This document shows positions 25,631 to 34,492 of a DNA stretch of 64,000 bases, piece by piece (the first letter of the stretch is position 1; each line of letters opens with the position of its first letter). The stretch covers positions 1 through 64,000 of the forward strand of contig NZ_BBJJ01000029.1 of NCBI RefSeq assembly GCF_000739815.1, in the 5' to 3' direction. The notes beneath the pieces are model-generated. The model worked only from the letters and a program-made list of their open reading frames with translations, did no database searches and had not been told where the DNA came from. Made by a program: the position numbers and the translations under genes. This stretch comes from Paraburkholderia mimosarum LMG 23256 = NBRC 106338 (GTDB lineage Bacteria; Pseudomonadota; Gammaproteobacteria; Burkholderiales; Burkholderiaceae).

Positions 25631-26272
25631 TCAGGGGTTCCAGTGGACGAAGTTGCGATAGACGCGCAAGCCCGCAGCGGCGCTCTTTTCCGGGTGGAAT
25701 TGGGTGGCGAAGATGTTATCCCGCGCCACCGCCGAGGTAAAGGCCGCGCCGTACGGCGTTTCGCCCACGGTGTGCGCCGGGTCAGCCGGCACCACGTAGT
25801 AGCTGTGCACGAAGTAAAAGAAGCTTTCGTCGGGCACGCCTTCCCACAGCGCGTGGGCGCGCGCCTGGCGCACGCGGTTCCAGCCCATCTGCGGAACCTT
25901 GAAGCGCGAACCGTCGTCCTGCAGCTTGCCCTCCAGATCGAAGCGCACGACCTTGCCTGGCAGAAGACCGAGGCCCTTCGTATCGCCTTCCGCGCTCCAG
26001 TCGAACAACATCTGCTCGCCCACGCACACGCCCATGAGCGGCTTGGTGCGCGACGCTTCGAGCACGGCATCCTGCAGGCCCGACTCGGCGAGGCTGCGCA
26101 TGCAGTCGGGCATCGCGCCCTGTCCCGGCAGCACCACGCGGTCGGCCGCACGGATCGCCTCGGGACGCTCGACGATGGCCACGTCGGCTTCCGGCGCGGC
26201 CTGCCTCAGCGCCTGGGCCACCGAACGCAGGTTGCCCATCCCATAATCCACAATCGCAATTGAAGTTTTCAT
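25631..26272 (-). CDS. hisH: Imidazole glycerol phosphate synthase, glutaminase subunit
   Basis: Class I glutamine amidotransferase that supplies ammonia to HisF. It has 213 residues. The nucleophile is Cys83 in MGVCVGEQM, slightly different from the usual GxCLGxQ; the His and Glu of the triad are in QFHPEKS near residue 195. The N-terminal IVDYGMGNLRSVAQ is typical. The 253-base gap between it and hisB holds no gene. Confidence 0.97.
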   Translation of the reverse strand: MKTSIAIVDYGMGNLRSVAQALRQAAPEADVAIVERPEAIRAADRVVLPGQGAMPDCMRSLAESGLQDAVLEASRTKPLMGVCVGEQMLFDWSAEGDTKGLGLLPGKVVRFDLEGKLQDDGSRFKVPQMGWNRVRQARAHALWEGVPDESFFYFVHSYYVVPADPAHTVGETPYGAAFTSAVARDNIFATQFHPEKSAAAGLRVYRNFVHWNP

Positions 26273-26525
26273 CTCGATTCCGGCCTGCTCGTGAGGCCCT
26301 GCCCTCGGCTGTGCGGGCGCGCGCGCGCCGCGATGTGCCCTGATCTGCCTTCAAAGCCGTCAATGTACGCCAGTCGGCGCGCGCAAACCATTAGCCGGAC
26401 GGCCAACATTGCGCTTGCCACGTGTGCGCGACAACCCGATGCGGCGCGCGTGCGGCAAAGCGCTCATGTACCCGGTCCGCCCGACGCGGCTCGCCTGCTG
26501 GTCGCTGAAAGGCCCGCTTGGACGC

Positions 26526-27113
26526 TTAGAGGCTGCCCTTCGTCGACGGAATCTTGCCCGCCTGACGTTCGTCCAGTTCGGCGGCCTGGCGCAGCGCGCG
26601 GCCAAACGCCTTGAACACGGTTTCCATCTGATGGTGCGCGTTGAGACCGCGCAGGTTGTCGATGTGCAGCGTCACGCCGGCATGGTTCACGAAGCCGCGG
26701 AAGAATTCGATCGACAGGTCGACGTCGAACGTGCCGATGCGCGCGCGCGTGAACGGCACGTGGAATTCGAGGCCCGGACGTCCCGAGAAGTCGATCACCA
26801 CGCGCGAGAGCGCCTCGTCGAGCGGCACATAGGCGTGGCCGTAGCGGCGAATGCCCTTCTTGTCGCCGATGGCCTGCGCCACGGCCTGCCCGAGCGTGAT
26901 GCCGACGTCTTCCACCGTATGGTGGTCGTCGATATGCGTGTCGCCATGCGCCTCGATGTCCAGATCGATCAGACCGTGTCGTGCGATCTGGTCGAGCATG
27001 TGGTCGAGAAACGGCACGCCGGTCGCGAGCTTTTGCTCGCCGGTGCCGTCCAGATTGAGTTTCACGCGGATTTGCGTTTCGCTGGTGTTGCGAACGACTT
27101 GCGCGACGCGCAT
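26526..27113 (-). CDS. hisB: Imidazoleglycerol-phosphate dehydratase
   Basis: Mn-dependent dehydratase that makes imidazole acetol phosphate. It has 195 residues, the monofunctional form without the phosphatase domain of the E. coli fused HisB. Metal-binding histidine clusters are FLDHMLDQIARHG, DDHHTVEDVG and FVNHAGVTLHI, with RGLNAHHQMETVFKAFGRAL at the end. The ATG at 27113 follows AAGGAA; the in-frame ATG at 27128 lies within that ribosome-binding region and is less likely. A separate histidinol phosphatase must be elsewhere. Confidence 0.97.
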   Translation of the reverse strand: MRVAQVVRNTSETQIRVKLNLDGTGEQKLATGVPFLDHMLDQIARHGLIDLDIEAHGDTHIDDHHTVEDVGITLGQAVAQAIGDKKGIRRYGHAYVPLDEALSRVVIDFSGRPGLEFHVPFTRARIGTFDVDLSIEFFRGFVNHAGVTLHIDNLRGLNAHHQMETVFKAFGRALRQAAELDERQAGKIPSTKGSL

Positions 27114-27167
27114 GGGAATTTCCTTCAAACAGCCCGTAACAGGAGAATGGGAGAACGAAGCATCGGC

Positions 27168-28244
27168 TTAACGGAGCACGAGCTTCAGGGCAGCGAGCAG
27201 TTTGGCGTTTTCGTCGGGGGTCCCAACGGTCAGGCGCACGCAGTTCGCCAGCAATGGGTGCATTTTACCCACGTTTTTGATCAGGATCCGGGCGGACAGC
27301 AGCGTGTCGAAAACCGCGGCCGCGTCGGGCACGCGCACGAGCAGGAAGTTGCCCGCGCTTTCGAACACCTGAGCACCGGGCAGCTTCGCCACTTCGGCCG
27401 CCAGCGCCGCACGTTCGGCACGCAGTTGCGCTGCCTGCGCGTCGAGCACGTCGAGGTGGTCGAGCAGCAGGTCTGCCGCCGCCTGCGTGAGGACGTTCAC
27501 GTTGTAGGGCGGCCGCACCTTGTCGAATTCGTTGAGCCACGACGGCCGCCCGGCGAGATAGCCGAGGCGGATGCCCGCGAGTCCGAGCTTCGACATCGTG
27601 CGCATCACGACCACGTTGTCGAACTCGCCCGCGCGCGGCATCCAGCTTCGCATCGCGAACGGCTGGTAGGCCTCGTCGATCACCACGAGGCCCTTCGCCG
27701 CCGCCGCGGCCGCGATCACGCGCTCGATGTCCGCCTCGGCGAACAACGTGCCCGTGGGGTTGTTGGGATACGCAAGCCAGATCACGGCGGGCGTGTGCTC
27801 CGCGATCGCCGTGAGCATCGCCTCGAGGTCGAGCGTGAAATCGGCCCTGAGCGGCACGCCGACGAATTCGACCTGCGCGAACTTCGCCGACATCGCATAC
27901 ATGACGAAGCCCGGCACCGGCGCGAGCACCTTTGCTCCCGGCTTCGCGCACGCGACGGTGATCATGCTGATGATCTCGTCCGAGCCATTGCCGAGCAGCA
28001 CGTCGCAGTCGGCCGGCACGCGCATCGCGCGCTTGAGCTTCGCGATCAGCGCCTCGGGGCGCGGCGCGGGATAGCGATTGAGCGCGACGGCCGCGAGGCG
28101 TTCGCCTAGTTGCGCCGCAAGATCGGCGGGCAGGGGAAACGGGTTTTCCATGGCGTCGAGCTTCACGAATCCGGCAGCGTCGGGCACGGGGTAACTCGTC
28201 ATCGCGAGCACATCGCGACGGATGATGTCTTGTGGTGTCGTCAT
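27168..28244 (-). CDS. hisC: Histidinol-phosphate aminotransferase
   Basis: PLP-dependent fold-type I transaminase converting imidazole acetol phosphate to histidinol phosphate. It has 358 residues. Signatures: DAMENPFPLP at the N-terminus, YPNNPTG (about 170), the PLP-binding lysine in TMSKLGLAGIRLGY (about 228), and arginine at the C-terminal VRLTVGT. The start at 28244 (MTTPQDIIRRD) is chosen by homology to the family; the Shine-Dalgarno sequence is weak. The frame remains open to 28505 through low-complexity DNA that is not protein-like. A 298-base gap with 9-base tandem repeats and two hairpins separates it from hisD. Confidence 0.95.
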   Translation of the reverse strand: MTTPQDIIRRDVLAMTSYPVPDAAGFVKLDAMENPFPLPADLAAQLGERLAAVALNRYPAPRPEALIAKLKRAMRVPADCDVLLGNGSDEIISMITVACAKPGAKVLAPVPGFVMYAMSAKFAQVEFVGVPLRADFTLDLEAMLTAIAEHTPAVIWLAYPNNPTGTLFAEADIERVIAAAAAAKGLVVIDEAYQPFAMRSWMPRAGEFDNVVVMRTMSKLGLAGIRLGYLAGRPSWLNEFDKVRPPYNVNVLTQAAADLLLDHLDVLDAQAAQLRAERAALAAEVAKLPGAQVFESAGNFLLVRVPDAAAVFDTLLSARILIKNVGKMHPLLANCVRLTVGTPDENAKLLAALKLVLR

Positions 28245-28367
28245 GTTCAAAGGCGGCTCGCGCAAGCGGCTCCGCCAGCACGGGCAGCTCGGAAGGCCGG
28301 CTGCCCTGGTTATCGTCGTGGTCTCTGCTGCGTGTGGGGCAATCTGCCGGGCACAGTGCGGCTCATG

Positions 28368-28403
28368 CCTGCAGTTCCCGTAGTTCCTGCCGTTCCTGCG
28401 GTT
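28368..28403. repeat. Four tandem 9-base repeats in the hisD-hisC gap
   Basis: CCTGCAGTT, CCCGTAGTT, CCTGCCGTT and CCTGCGGTT follow one another directly. Two hairpins lie just after: GCCCCGC/GCGGGGC (28406-28412 and 28419-28425) and GCCTGCC/GGCAGGC (28494-28500 and 28506-28512). The gap 28245-28542 holds no gene. A role in mRNA processing or attenuation is possible but unproven. Confidence 0.7.
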
Positions 28404-28542
28404 ACGCCCCGCCTTTTCGCGGGGCTTGCCGCGGCGCAGCGTCTCCATGCTGCACGGCGGCGTCACTCGACTACGCTTCGCACGGGCGATGCTGCCTGCC
28501 GGCAAGGCAGGCCCACCGCGCCAGGAGGCGCGGGATCTGGCT

Positions 28543-29862
28543 TTAGCCCTGCCTCATCCGGAATTCGGCGCTGCGCGCGTGGGCCTGCAGGCCTTCGCCG
28601 TAGGCAAGCTCGGCTGCGATCTCGCCGAGCGTCTGTGCGCCTTCGGCACTGACCTCGATGAGGCTCGAACGCTTGATGAAATCATAGACGCCGAGCGGCG
28701 ACGAAAAGCGTGCGGTACGAGACGTAGGCAGCACGTGATTGGGTCCCGCGCAGTAGTCGCCCAGGCTCTCGCTCGTGTAGCGGCCGAGGAAGATCGCGCC
28801 CGCGTGGCGGATCTCGGCGCCCCACTTCTGCGGCTCCAGCGCAGAGATTTCGAGGTGCTCGGGAGCGATCTCGTTGGCGATGGCGCAAGCCTCGGCCATG
28901 TCGCGCACCTTCACGAGCGCACCGCGGTTGGTGAGCGACGTGGCGATGACTTCGGCGCGCGGCATGCTGGGCAGCAGTTCCTGGATGGCTTCCTCGACGC
29001 GCCTGATGAAGCCTTCGTCCGGGCACAGCAGGATCGACTGGGCGAGCTCGTCGTGCTCGGCCTGCGAGAACAGGTCCATGGCGACCCAGCGCGGGTCGGT
29101 CGTGCCGTCGCACAGCACGAGGATTTCCGAGGGGCCCGCGATCATATCGATGCCGACCGTGCCGAACACGCGGCGCTTGGCCGAGGCCACGTAGGCGTTG
29201 CCCGGCCCGCAGATCTTGTCGACGGCCGGAATCGTGTCCGTGCCGTAGGCGAGTGCGGCCACGGCCTGCGCGCCGCCGATCGTGAACACGCGATCGACGC
29301 CGCCCAGCAGCGCTGCCGCCAGCACGAGCGGATTCTTCACGCCGTCCGGCGTGGGCACGACCATGACGATTTCGCGCACGCCCGCCACCCGCGCGGGAAT
29401 GGCGTTCATCAGCACGGACGACGGATACGCGGCCTTGCCGCCGGGCACGTAAAGGCCCACGCGGTCGAGCGGCGTGACCTTCTGGCCGAGCACCGTGCCG
29501 TCGGCTTCGGTGTATTGCCAGCTATGCGAGCCGCACTCGATGCGCTGCTTCTCGTGGTAGCCGCGCACGCGCGCCGCCGCCGCTTCGAGCGCCGCGCGCT
29601 GCTTGGGTTCGAGGCTCTCCAGCGCCGCTTCGAGTTCGGCGAACGGCAGCTCGAGCGCCGCGACGCTGGTGGCGTCAAGGCGGTCGAAACGGTTCGTGAA
29701 GTCGAGCACGGCGGCGTCGCCGCGCGCCTTCACGTCGGCGAGAATCTGGGCGACGGAGCGCTCGATCGCCTCGTCCTCGCTCGCCTCGAAGGCGAGCACC
29801 GCGTGCAGCGCCTTTTTGAAGCCTGAGGCGCTGGAATCGAGTTTGCGCATCGTGATAGCCAT
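28543..29862 (-). CDS. hisD: Histidinol dehydrogenase
   Basis: Zn-dependent enzyme that oxidises L-histidinol twice to L-histidine with NAD, the last step of the pathway. It has 439 residues from the ATG at 29862 (MAITMRKLDS). Characteristic segments: AVLDFTNRFD, GPGNAYVASAKR (about 205), the Zn ligands in SQAEHDELAQSIL (about 260), and GPNHVLPTSRTARF (about 365). An in-frame ATG four codons upstream (29874) is an alternative. hisG ends 52 bases upstream. Confidence 0.96.
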   Translation of the reverse strand: MAITMRKLDSSASGFKKALHAVLAFEASEDEAIERSVAQILADVKARGDAAVLDFTNRFDRLDATSVAALELPFAELEAALESLEPKQRAALEAAAARVRGYHEKQRIECGSHSWQYTEADGTVLGQKVTPLDRVGLYVPGGKAAYPSSVLMNAIPARVAGVREIVMVVPTPDGVKNPLVLAAALLGGVDRVFTIGGAQAVAALAYGTDTIPAVDKICGPGNAYVASAKRRVFGTVGIDMIAGPSEILVLCDGTTDPRWVAMDLFSQAEHDELAQSILLCPDEGFIRRVEEAIQELLPSMPRAEVIATSLTNRGALVKVRDMAEACAIANEIAPEHLEISALEPQKWGAEIRHAGAIFLGRYTSESLGDYCAGPNHVLPTSRTARFSSPLGVYDFIKRSSLIEVSAEGAQTLGEIAAELAYGEGLQAHARSAEFRMRQG

Positions 29863-29913
29863 GCTGGTATCCATCCGTATCGGTTGTGCAGGCGGTGCTC
29901 GACGCCCGCCTGC

Positions 29914-30612
29914 TTAAGCAGCCTGCTCGCGGCGCGACGCGCGTTCGAACGCGTCGATGATGGGCCGCAGCGCCGCGCGCTTGAGCTTGAGCGCCGCCTG
30001 ATTCACGACGAGGCGCGACGAGATCTCCATGATCTCCTCGACCTCGACCAGGTTGTTCGCGCGCAGCGTGCCGCCCGTGCTGACGAGGTCGACGATGGCA
30101 TCGGCGAGGCCGACCAGCGGCGCGAGTTCCATCGAGCCGTACAGCTTGATGAGGTCGACGTGCACGCCCTTGGCCGCGAAGTGCTCGCGCGCGGCTTGCG
30201 TGTACTTGGTCGCCACGCGCAGGCGCGCGCCCTGGCGCACCGCGCTCGCGTAGTCGAAGCCCGCCTTCACGGCCACCGAAAGACGGCAGCGCGCGATGTC
30301 GAGATCGATCGGCTGATAGAGGCCGCCGCCGCCGTGCTCGAGCAGCACGTCCTTGCCCGCCACGCCGAAGTCGGCCGCACCGTACTCCACATAGGTGGGC
30401 ACGTCGGTCGCGCGCACGATGATCACGCGCAGATTCGGGTCGGTGGTCGGCAGGATCAGCTTGCGCGAGGTTTCCGGGTCTTCGGTCACTTGCACGCCCG
30501 CGGCGGCGAGAAGCGGCATCGTCTCTTCGAAAATGCGGCCCTTCGAGAGCGCGAGCGTGAGCGGCGCGCTGGCCGCGGCCGCCGGCGTCGGCTTGGACTC
30601 GACCGTGCTCAT
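29914..30612 (-). CDS. hisG: ATP phosphoribosyltransferase, short (HisZ-dependent) form
   Basis: First and feedback-controlled enzyme of histidine synthesis: ATP plus PRPP gives PR-ATP. At 232 residues it is the short form, lacking the C-terminal ACT-like regulatory domain of the 300-residue E. coli enzyme. Short HisG needs HisZ, a histidyl-tRNA-synthetase paralogue, for activity and inhibition; no hisZ is present here. Signatures: LALSKGRIFEETMPLL, GKDVLLEHG, and the PRPP-binding IVDLVSTGGTLRANNL. The ATG at 30612 overlaps the murA stop by four bases (ATGA). Confidence 0.96.
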   Translation of the reverse strand: MSTVESKPTPAAAASAPLTLALSKGRIFEETMPLLAAAGVQVTEDPETSRKLILPTTDPNLRVIIVRATDVPTYVEYGAADFGVAGKDVLLEHGGGGLYQPIDLDIARCRLSVAVKAGFDYASAVRQGARLRVATKYTQAAREHFAAKGVHVDLIKLYGSMELAPLVGLADAIVDLVSTGGTLRANNLVEVEEIMEISSRLVVNQAALKLKRAALRPIIDAFERASRREQAA

Positions 30613-31871
30613 ACCGCACTCCCTTTGATGCGCTTCACGTTCGCGCCGATCTTCGTGAGCTTCGCTTCCATGCGGTCGTAGCCGCGGTCGAGGTGATAGA
30701 TGCGGTCGATCAGCGTTTCGCCATCGGCGCACAGGCCCGCGATCACGAGGCTTGCCGAAGCACGCAGATCGGTTGCCATGACCTTCGCGCCCGAGAGCTT
30801 TTCCACGCCCGTCACGAGTGCCGTCTTGCCGTCGATCGTGATGTGCGCGCCGAGGCGGTTCAGTTCCTGCACGTGCATGAAGCGGTTCTCGAAGATCGTC
30901 TCGACGACCTGCGAGGTGCCGTCCGCGATCGCGTTGAGCGCCATGAACTGCGCCTGCATGTCGGTCGGGAACGCCGGATATTCGGAGGTGCGCACGTTCA
31001 CGGCGCGCGCGCGCTCGTCCATGCGCACGCGCATCCAGTCTTCGCCTTCCTCGATCGTCACGCCGGCTTCGCGCAGCTTGTCCGTGACGGCGTCGAGGAT
31101 GTGCGGACGTACGTGGCGCAACGTGACGTCGCCGCCCGCGGCCGCGACCGCGCACAGGAACGTGCCCGCTTCGATGCGGTCGGGAATGACGGTGTGGCGC
31201 GCGCCGTGCAGCTTGTCCACGCCCTGGATGACGAGGCGGTCGGTGCCGATGCCCTCGATCTTCGCGCCCATCGCGACGAGCAGATGCGCGAGGTCGCCCA
31301 CTTCGGGCTCGCGCGCGGCGTTCTCGATCACGGTCTCGCCCTCGGCGAGCACGGCGGCCATCAGCAGGTTTTCCGTGCCGGTGACGGTGATCATGTCGGT
31401 GACGATGCGCGCGCCCTTCAGGCGCTTCGCGCGCGCCTCGATGAAGCCGTGCTCGATGTTGATCTCGGCGCCCATCGCCTGCAGGCCCTTGATGTGCTGA
31501 TCCACGGGCCGCGCGCCGATCGCGCAGCCGCCGGGCAGCGACACCTTCGCCTCGCCGAAGCGCGCGACGAGCGGGCCGAGCACGAGGATCGAGGCGCGCA
31601 TGGTCTTCACGAGTTCATACGGCGCCACGAGGTTGTCGACGTTCGAGGCGTCGAGCTGCACGCGCGCGCCGTCCTGCTCCGTGCGCACGCCCATCTGGTT
31701 GAGCAGCTTGAGCGTGGTGCGCACGTCCTGGAGGTCGGGCACGTTGTCGAGATGAACGGGTTCGGCGCTCAGAAGGCCTGCGCAGAGAATGGGCAACGCA
31801 GCGTTCTTCGCACCCGAAACAGCCACTTCCCCTGCGAGCCTCTGCCCGCCGACGATGACGAGTTTATCCAT
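30609..31871 (-). CDS. murA: UDP-N-acetylglucosamine 1-carboxyvinyltransferase
   Basis: First committed step of peptidoglycan synthesis: transfers enolpyruvate from PEP to UDP-GlcNAc in the cytoplasm. It has 420 residues. The active-site cysteine, the fosfomycin target, is Cys116 in PGGCAIGARPVD. Other conserved parts: SGAKNAALPIL at the N-terminus and RASASLVIAGL near the end. The start at 31871 (MDKLVIVGG) is the family's; the frame stays open to 31979 without homology. It follows ibaG and precedes hisG with four bases of overlap. Confidence 0.97.
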   Translation of the reverse strand: MDKLVIVGGQRLAGEVAVSGAKNAALPILCAGLLSAEPVHLDNVPDLQDVRTTLKLLNQMGVRTEQDGARVQLDASNVDNLVAPYELVKTMRASILVLGPLVARFGEAKVSLPGGCAIGARPVDQHIKGLQAMGAEINIEHGFIEARAKRLKGARIVTDMITVTGTENLLMAAVLAEGETVIENAAREPEVGDLAHLLVAMGAKIEGIGTDRLVIQGVDKLHGARHTVIPDRIEAGTFLCAVAAAGGDVTLRHVRPHILDAVTDKLREAGVTIEEGEDWMRVRMDERARAVNVRTSEYPAFPTDMQAQFMALNAIADGTSQVVETIFENRFMHVQELNRLGAHITIDGKTALVTGVEKLSGAKVMATDLRASASLVIAGLCADGETLIDRIYHLDRGYDRMEAKLTKIGANVKRIKGSAV

Positions 31872-31991
31872 GCCTGAGATTTCCTGATCGGTGCGCCCGG
31901 CTTGCGGGTTCGCTTCGTGGGTCGCTTGGTGTTGAGCAGCGCCGCTTGCTGCGGCGCTTTTATCCTGGGTGATTCGCACTGAGATTCCAGA

Positions 31992-32231
31992 TTATGCGTT
32001 CTGCCATTCGGCGGGCGTGAGCGTCTTCATGCTGAGCGCGTGGATTTCCTCGCGCATGCGCTCGCCGAGCGCCGCGTAGACGAGCTGATGGCGCTGGATC
32101 AAGCGCTTGCCGTCGAATGCTGAGGAAACGATCGTCGCGAAGAAGTGCTGGCCATCGCCTTCGACTTCGAGGTGCTCGCACGCGAGCCCTGCCGAGATGT
32201 ACTGCTTGACCTGTTCCGGTGTCGGCAACAT
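31992..32231 (-). CDS. ibaG: BolA-family protein IbaG (YrbA)
   Basis: Small BolA/KH-fold protein of 79 residues; such proteins pair with monothiol glutaredoxins and handle Fe-S clusters, and E. coli ibaG affects acid tolerance. The conserved part is FDGKRLIQRHQLVYAALGE, whose histidine is the predicted cluster ligand. Placed before murA, as in E. coli (mlaB-ibaG-murA). The ATG at 32231 follows the ABC-2 permease stop by 26 bases. Confidence 0.93.
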   Translation of the reverse strand: MLPTPEQVKQYISAGLACEHLEVEGDGQHFFATIVSSAFDGKRLIQRHQLVYAALGERMREEIHALSMKTLTPAEWQNA

Positions 32232-32257
32232 GAGTATGGCTCCTGCCTGATAGTGCG

Positions 32258-33025
32258 CTAGTGGCGCAGCTTGTACCCGCTCGCGAGCAGACGCATCGCG
32301 AACGCGGCCAGCGCCACGAAAAACACGAAAACGATCGAAAGGCTCACGAGCGGGTTGATGTCGGACAGGCCGAAGAACCCAAAGCGAAAACCATCGATCA
32401 TGTAGAAGAACGGGTTGAGTCGCGACACCTCGCGCCACACGGGCGGCAGCGTATGCGTCGAATAAAACACGCCCGAAAGAAACGTGAGCGGCATGATGAG
32501 AAAGTTTTGAAACGCCGCGAGCTGGTCGAACTTCTCCGCCCAGATCCCGGCGATCAGGCCGAGCGTACCGAGGATTGCCGAGCCGAGCACCGCGAAACCG
32601 ATGATGTACAACGGCGCGGCGAAGCTCATCGGAATGAACCAGATCGTCACGACGAACACGCCCGCGCCGACAGCGAGGCCGCGCACGATCGAGGCGAGCA
32701 CGTAGGCGCCGAACATTTCCCAGGCTGCGAGCGGCGGCAGCAGAACGAATACGAGATTGCCCGTGATCTTCGACTGGATCAAGGACGACGAACTGTTCGC
32801 GAAGGCGTTCTGCAACACGCTCATCATCACGAGGCCGGGAACCAGGAAGCTCGTGTACTCCACGCCGGGATAAACCTCGACGTGGCCGCGCAGCGCGTGC
32901 CCGAAGATCGTGAGATAGAGCAGCGCGGTGATGACGGGCGCGAGAACGGTCTGGAAGGCGACCTTCCAGAAGCGCAGCACTTCCTTGTAGAACAGCGTGC
33001 CGAATCCACCACGCCAGGCGCTCAT
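32258..33025 (-). CDS. ABC-2 type transporter permease (YadH-like)
   Basis: Inner-membrane component of an ABC exporter, 255 residues and about six helices. The segment VPGLVMMSVLQNAFANSSSSL and the later LTFLSGVFYSTHTLPPVW are typical ABC-2 permease signatures, the latter near the sixth helix. Its gene overlaps the ATPase gene by four bases, so the two form one transporter. The cargo of the YadGH family is unknown. The pair is inserted between mlaB and ibaG. Confidence 0.92.
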   Translation of the reverse strand: MSAWRGGFGTLFYKEVLRFWKVAFQTVLAPVITALLYLTIFGHALRGHVEVYPGVEYTSFLVPGLVMMSVLQNAFANSSSSLIQSKITGNLVFVLLPPLAAWEMFGAYVLASIVRGLAVGAGVFVVTIWFIPMSFAAPLYIIGFAVLGSAILGTLGLIAGIWAEKFDQLAAFQNFLIMPLTFLSGVFYSTHTLPPVWREVSRLNPFFYMIDGFRFGFFGLSDINPLVSLSIVFVFFVALAAFAMRLLASGYKLRH

Positions 33026-33948
33026 GCGAGACCCTCGACCATTTCAGGACCGTTCATCACCTGCACGAAGACATCCTCCAGATCGGCCTTGCGCACTTCC
33101 ACTTCTTCGAGCTTGCAGCCATTTGCGCGGCACGTCGCGAGAATGCGCTCCACGTCGTCGTAGCTCGCGAGGCGCAAGAGGTGCTGGCGCGCGTTGACAT
33201 TCGACGGATCGACTTCGAGCGCGCGCAACTCGGCGGGCAGCACGCCTTCCGAGAAGCGCAAATAGAGCTGCGTGCCAGCGAAGCGCTGCAGCAGCGTGCT
33301 CGTGCGCTCCAGCGCGACCATCTCGCCGCGCCGCAGCATGGCGATGCGATCGCACAATTGCTCGGCTTCTTCCAGATAGTGCGTGGTGAGCACGATGGTG
33401 TGCCCTTCGCGATTCAGGCGCGAGATGAATTTCCAGAGCGTTTGACGCAGTTCCACGTCCACGCCGGCGGTGGGCTCGTCAAGCACGATCACGGGCGGAC
33501 GGTGCACCAGCGCCTGCGCAACGAGCACGCGCCGCTTCATGCCGCCCGAGAGTGCGCGCATGTTCACATCGGCCTTCTCGGTGAGATCGAGATTGGCCAT
33601 GACCTCGTCGATCCACGCGTCGTTGTTGCGCAGACCGAAGTAGCCGGACTGGATGCGCAGCGTCTCGCGCACGGTGAAGAACGGATCGAACACCAGTTCC
33701 TGTGGCACGACGCCCAGATTGCGGCGCGCGTTGCGGTAGTCGGAGACGACGTCGTGGCCGCGCACGGCGATCGAGCCCTCGTCCGCGCGGGCGAGCCCGG
33801 CCAGAATGCTGATGAGCGTCGTCTTGCCCGCGCCGTTCGGGCCGAGCAGCCCGAAGAACTCGCCGTCTTCGACCGTGAAGCTGACGCCCTTGAGCGCCTG
33901 AAGCGCCTTGTAGCGCTTCTTGACGTTGCGGATTTCTATGGCTGGCAT
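33022..33948 (-). CDS. ABC transporter ATP-binding protein (YadG-like)
   Basis: ATPase of the ABC-2 exporter with the permease encoded next. It has 308 residues: Walker A GPNGAGKTT (about residue 38), signature LSGGMKRRV (about 140), Walker B VIVLDEPTAGVD (about 160), H-loop TTHYLEE. Residues after 230 form a small C-terminal domain typical of DrrA/YadG ATPases. The ATG at 33948 (MPAIEIRNV) precedes the conserved start. A 271-base gap separates it from mlaB, enough for a promoter. Confidence 0.94.
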   Translation of the reverse strand: MPAIEIRNVKKRYKALQALKGVSFTVEDGEFFGLLGPNGAGKTTLISILAGLARADEGSIAVRGHDVVSDYRNARRNLGVVPQELVFDPFFTVRETLRIQSGYFGLRNNDAWIDEVMANLDLTEKADVNMRALSGGMKRRVLVAQALVHRPPVIVLDEPTAGVDVELRQTLWKFISRLNREGHTIVLTTHYLEEAEQLCDRIAMLRRGEMVALERTSTLLQRFAGTQLYLRFSEGVLPAELRALEVDPSNVNARQHLLRLASYDDVERILATCRANGCKLEEVEVRKADLEDVFVQVMNGPEMVEGLA

Positions 33949-34219
33949 GACAAATACGCCGCCCGTTTGCGAACGGCGCGGCTCAAGAGTGCATCGATGC
34001 TGCGGGGAAGACCGGAATTGGGGACGGCTTATGAGGCCGGCTTTGCCGTCTCCGCGCACGGCTTTTACACCGGTGCTATTGCGCCGAGGCAGCGCCCAAA
34101 AAACGGTTGATTATAGGCCAAGTCGGAAACCCCGGCCTGGCCCTGGAATGAGGAAGCGTCGGTCTGGTTGCGCGGCGGCTTGCCGCCCGGGCGCTTCGCG
34201 TCCGGCCAGGCGACTCGCG

Positions 34220-34492
34220 TCAATGTCGCTCGTGCAGGAGCGTGTCGACGCCATAGGCGCGCGCGAGGGACGCGAGCGCGGGAGGCAGATTGAGCACGGC
34301 GAGGGCGGCGCCGCGTTCGCGCGCGGCGCGCTGCCACGCGATCAGCACGGCGAGCGCCGACGAGTCGAACTGCGTGAGCGCCGTGCAGTCCACTGCGGTT
34401 GCGCCCGCCGCGATCTGCTCGATCCCGGCCGCGAGCGCGGCATTCGCGCTCGCGTGGGTGAGGTTGGCGCCGGTGGCGAAGCGCTCGCTCAC
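34220..34492 (-). CDS. mlaB: STAS-domain protein MlaB
   Basis: Cytoplasmic STAS-domain subunit that stabilises the MlaFEDB phospholipid transporter by binding MlaF. It has 90 residues with VDCTALTQFDSSALAVLIAW, where the Ser is in the family's conserved Thr/Ser position. The GTG start at 34492 overlaps the mlaC stop by four bases. Weakly conserved proteins like this are best identified by place in the mla operon. Confidence 0.88.
   Translation of the reverse strand: MSERFATGANLTHASANAALAAGIEQIAAGATAVDCTALTQFDSSALAVLIAWQRAARERGAALAVLNLPPALASLARAYGVDTLLHERH

Noticed and set aside
28366..28403. CRISPR-like repeat
   Set aside because: Units are 9 bases, directly adjacent, with no spacers.
30609..31871. 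Loss of the MurA catalytic cysteine (fosfomycin resistance)
   Set aside because: Cys116 is present in the normal PGGCAIGARPVD context.
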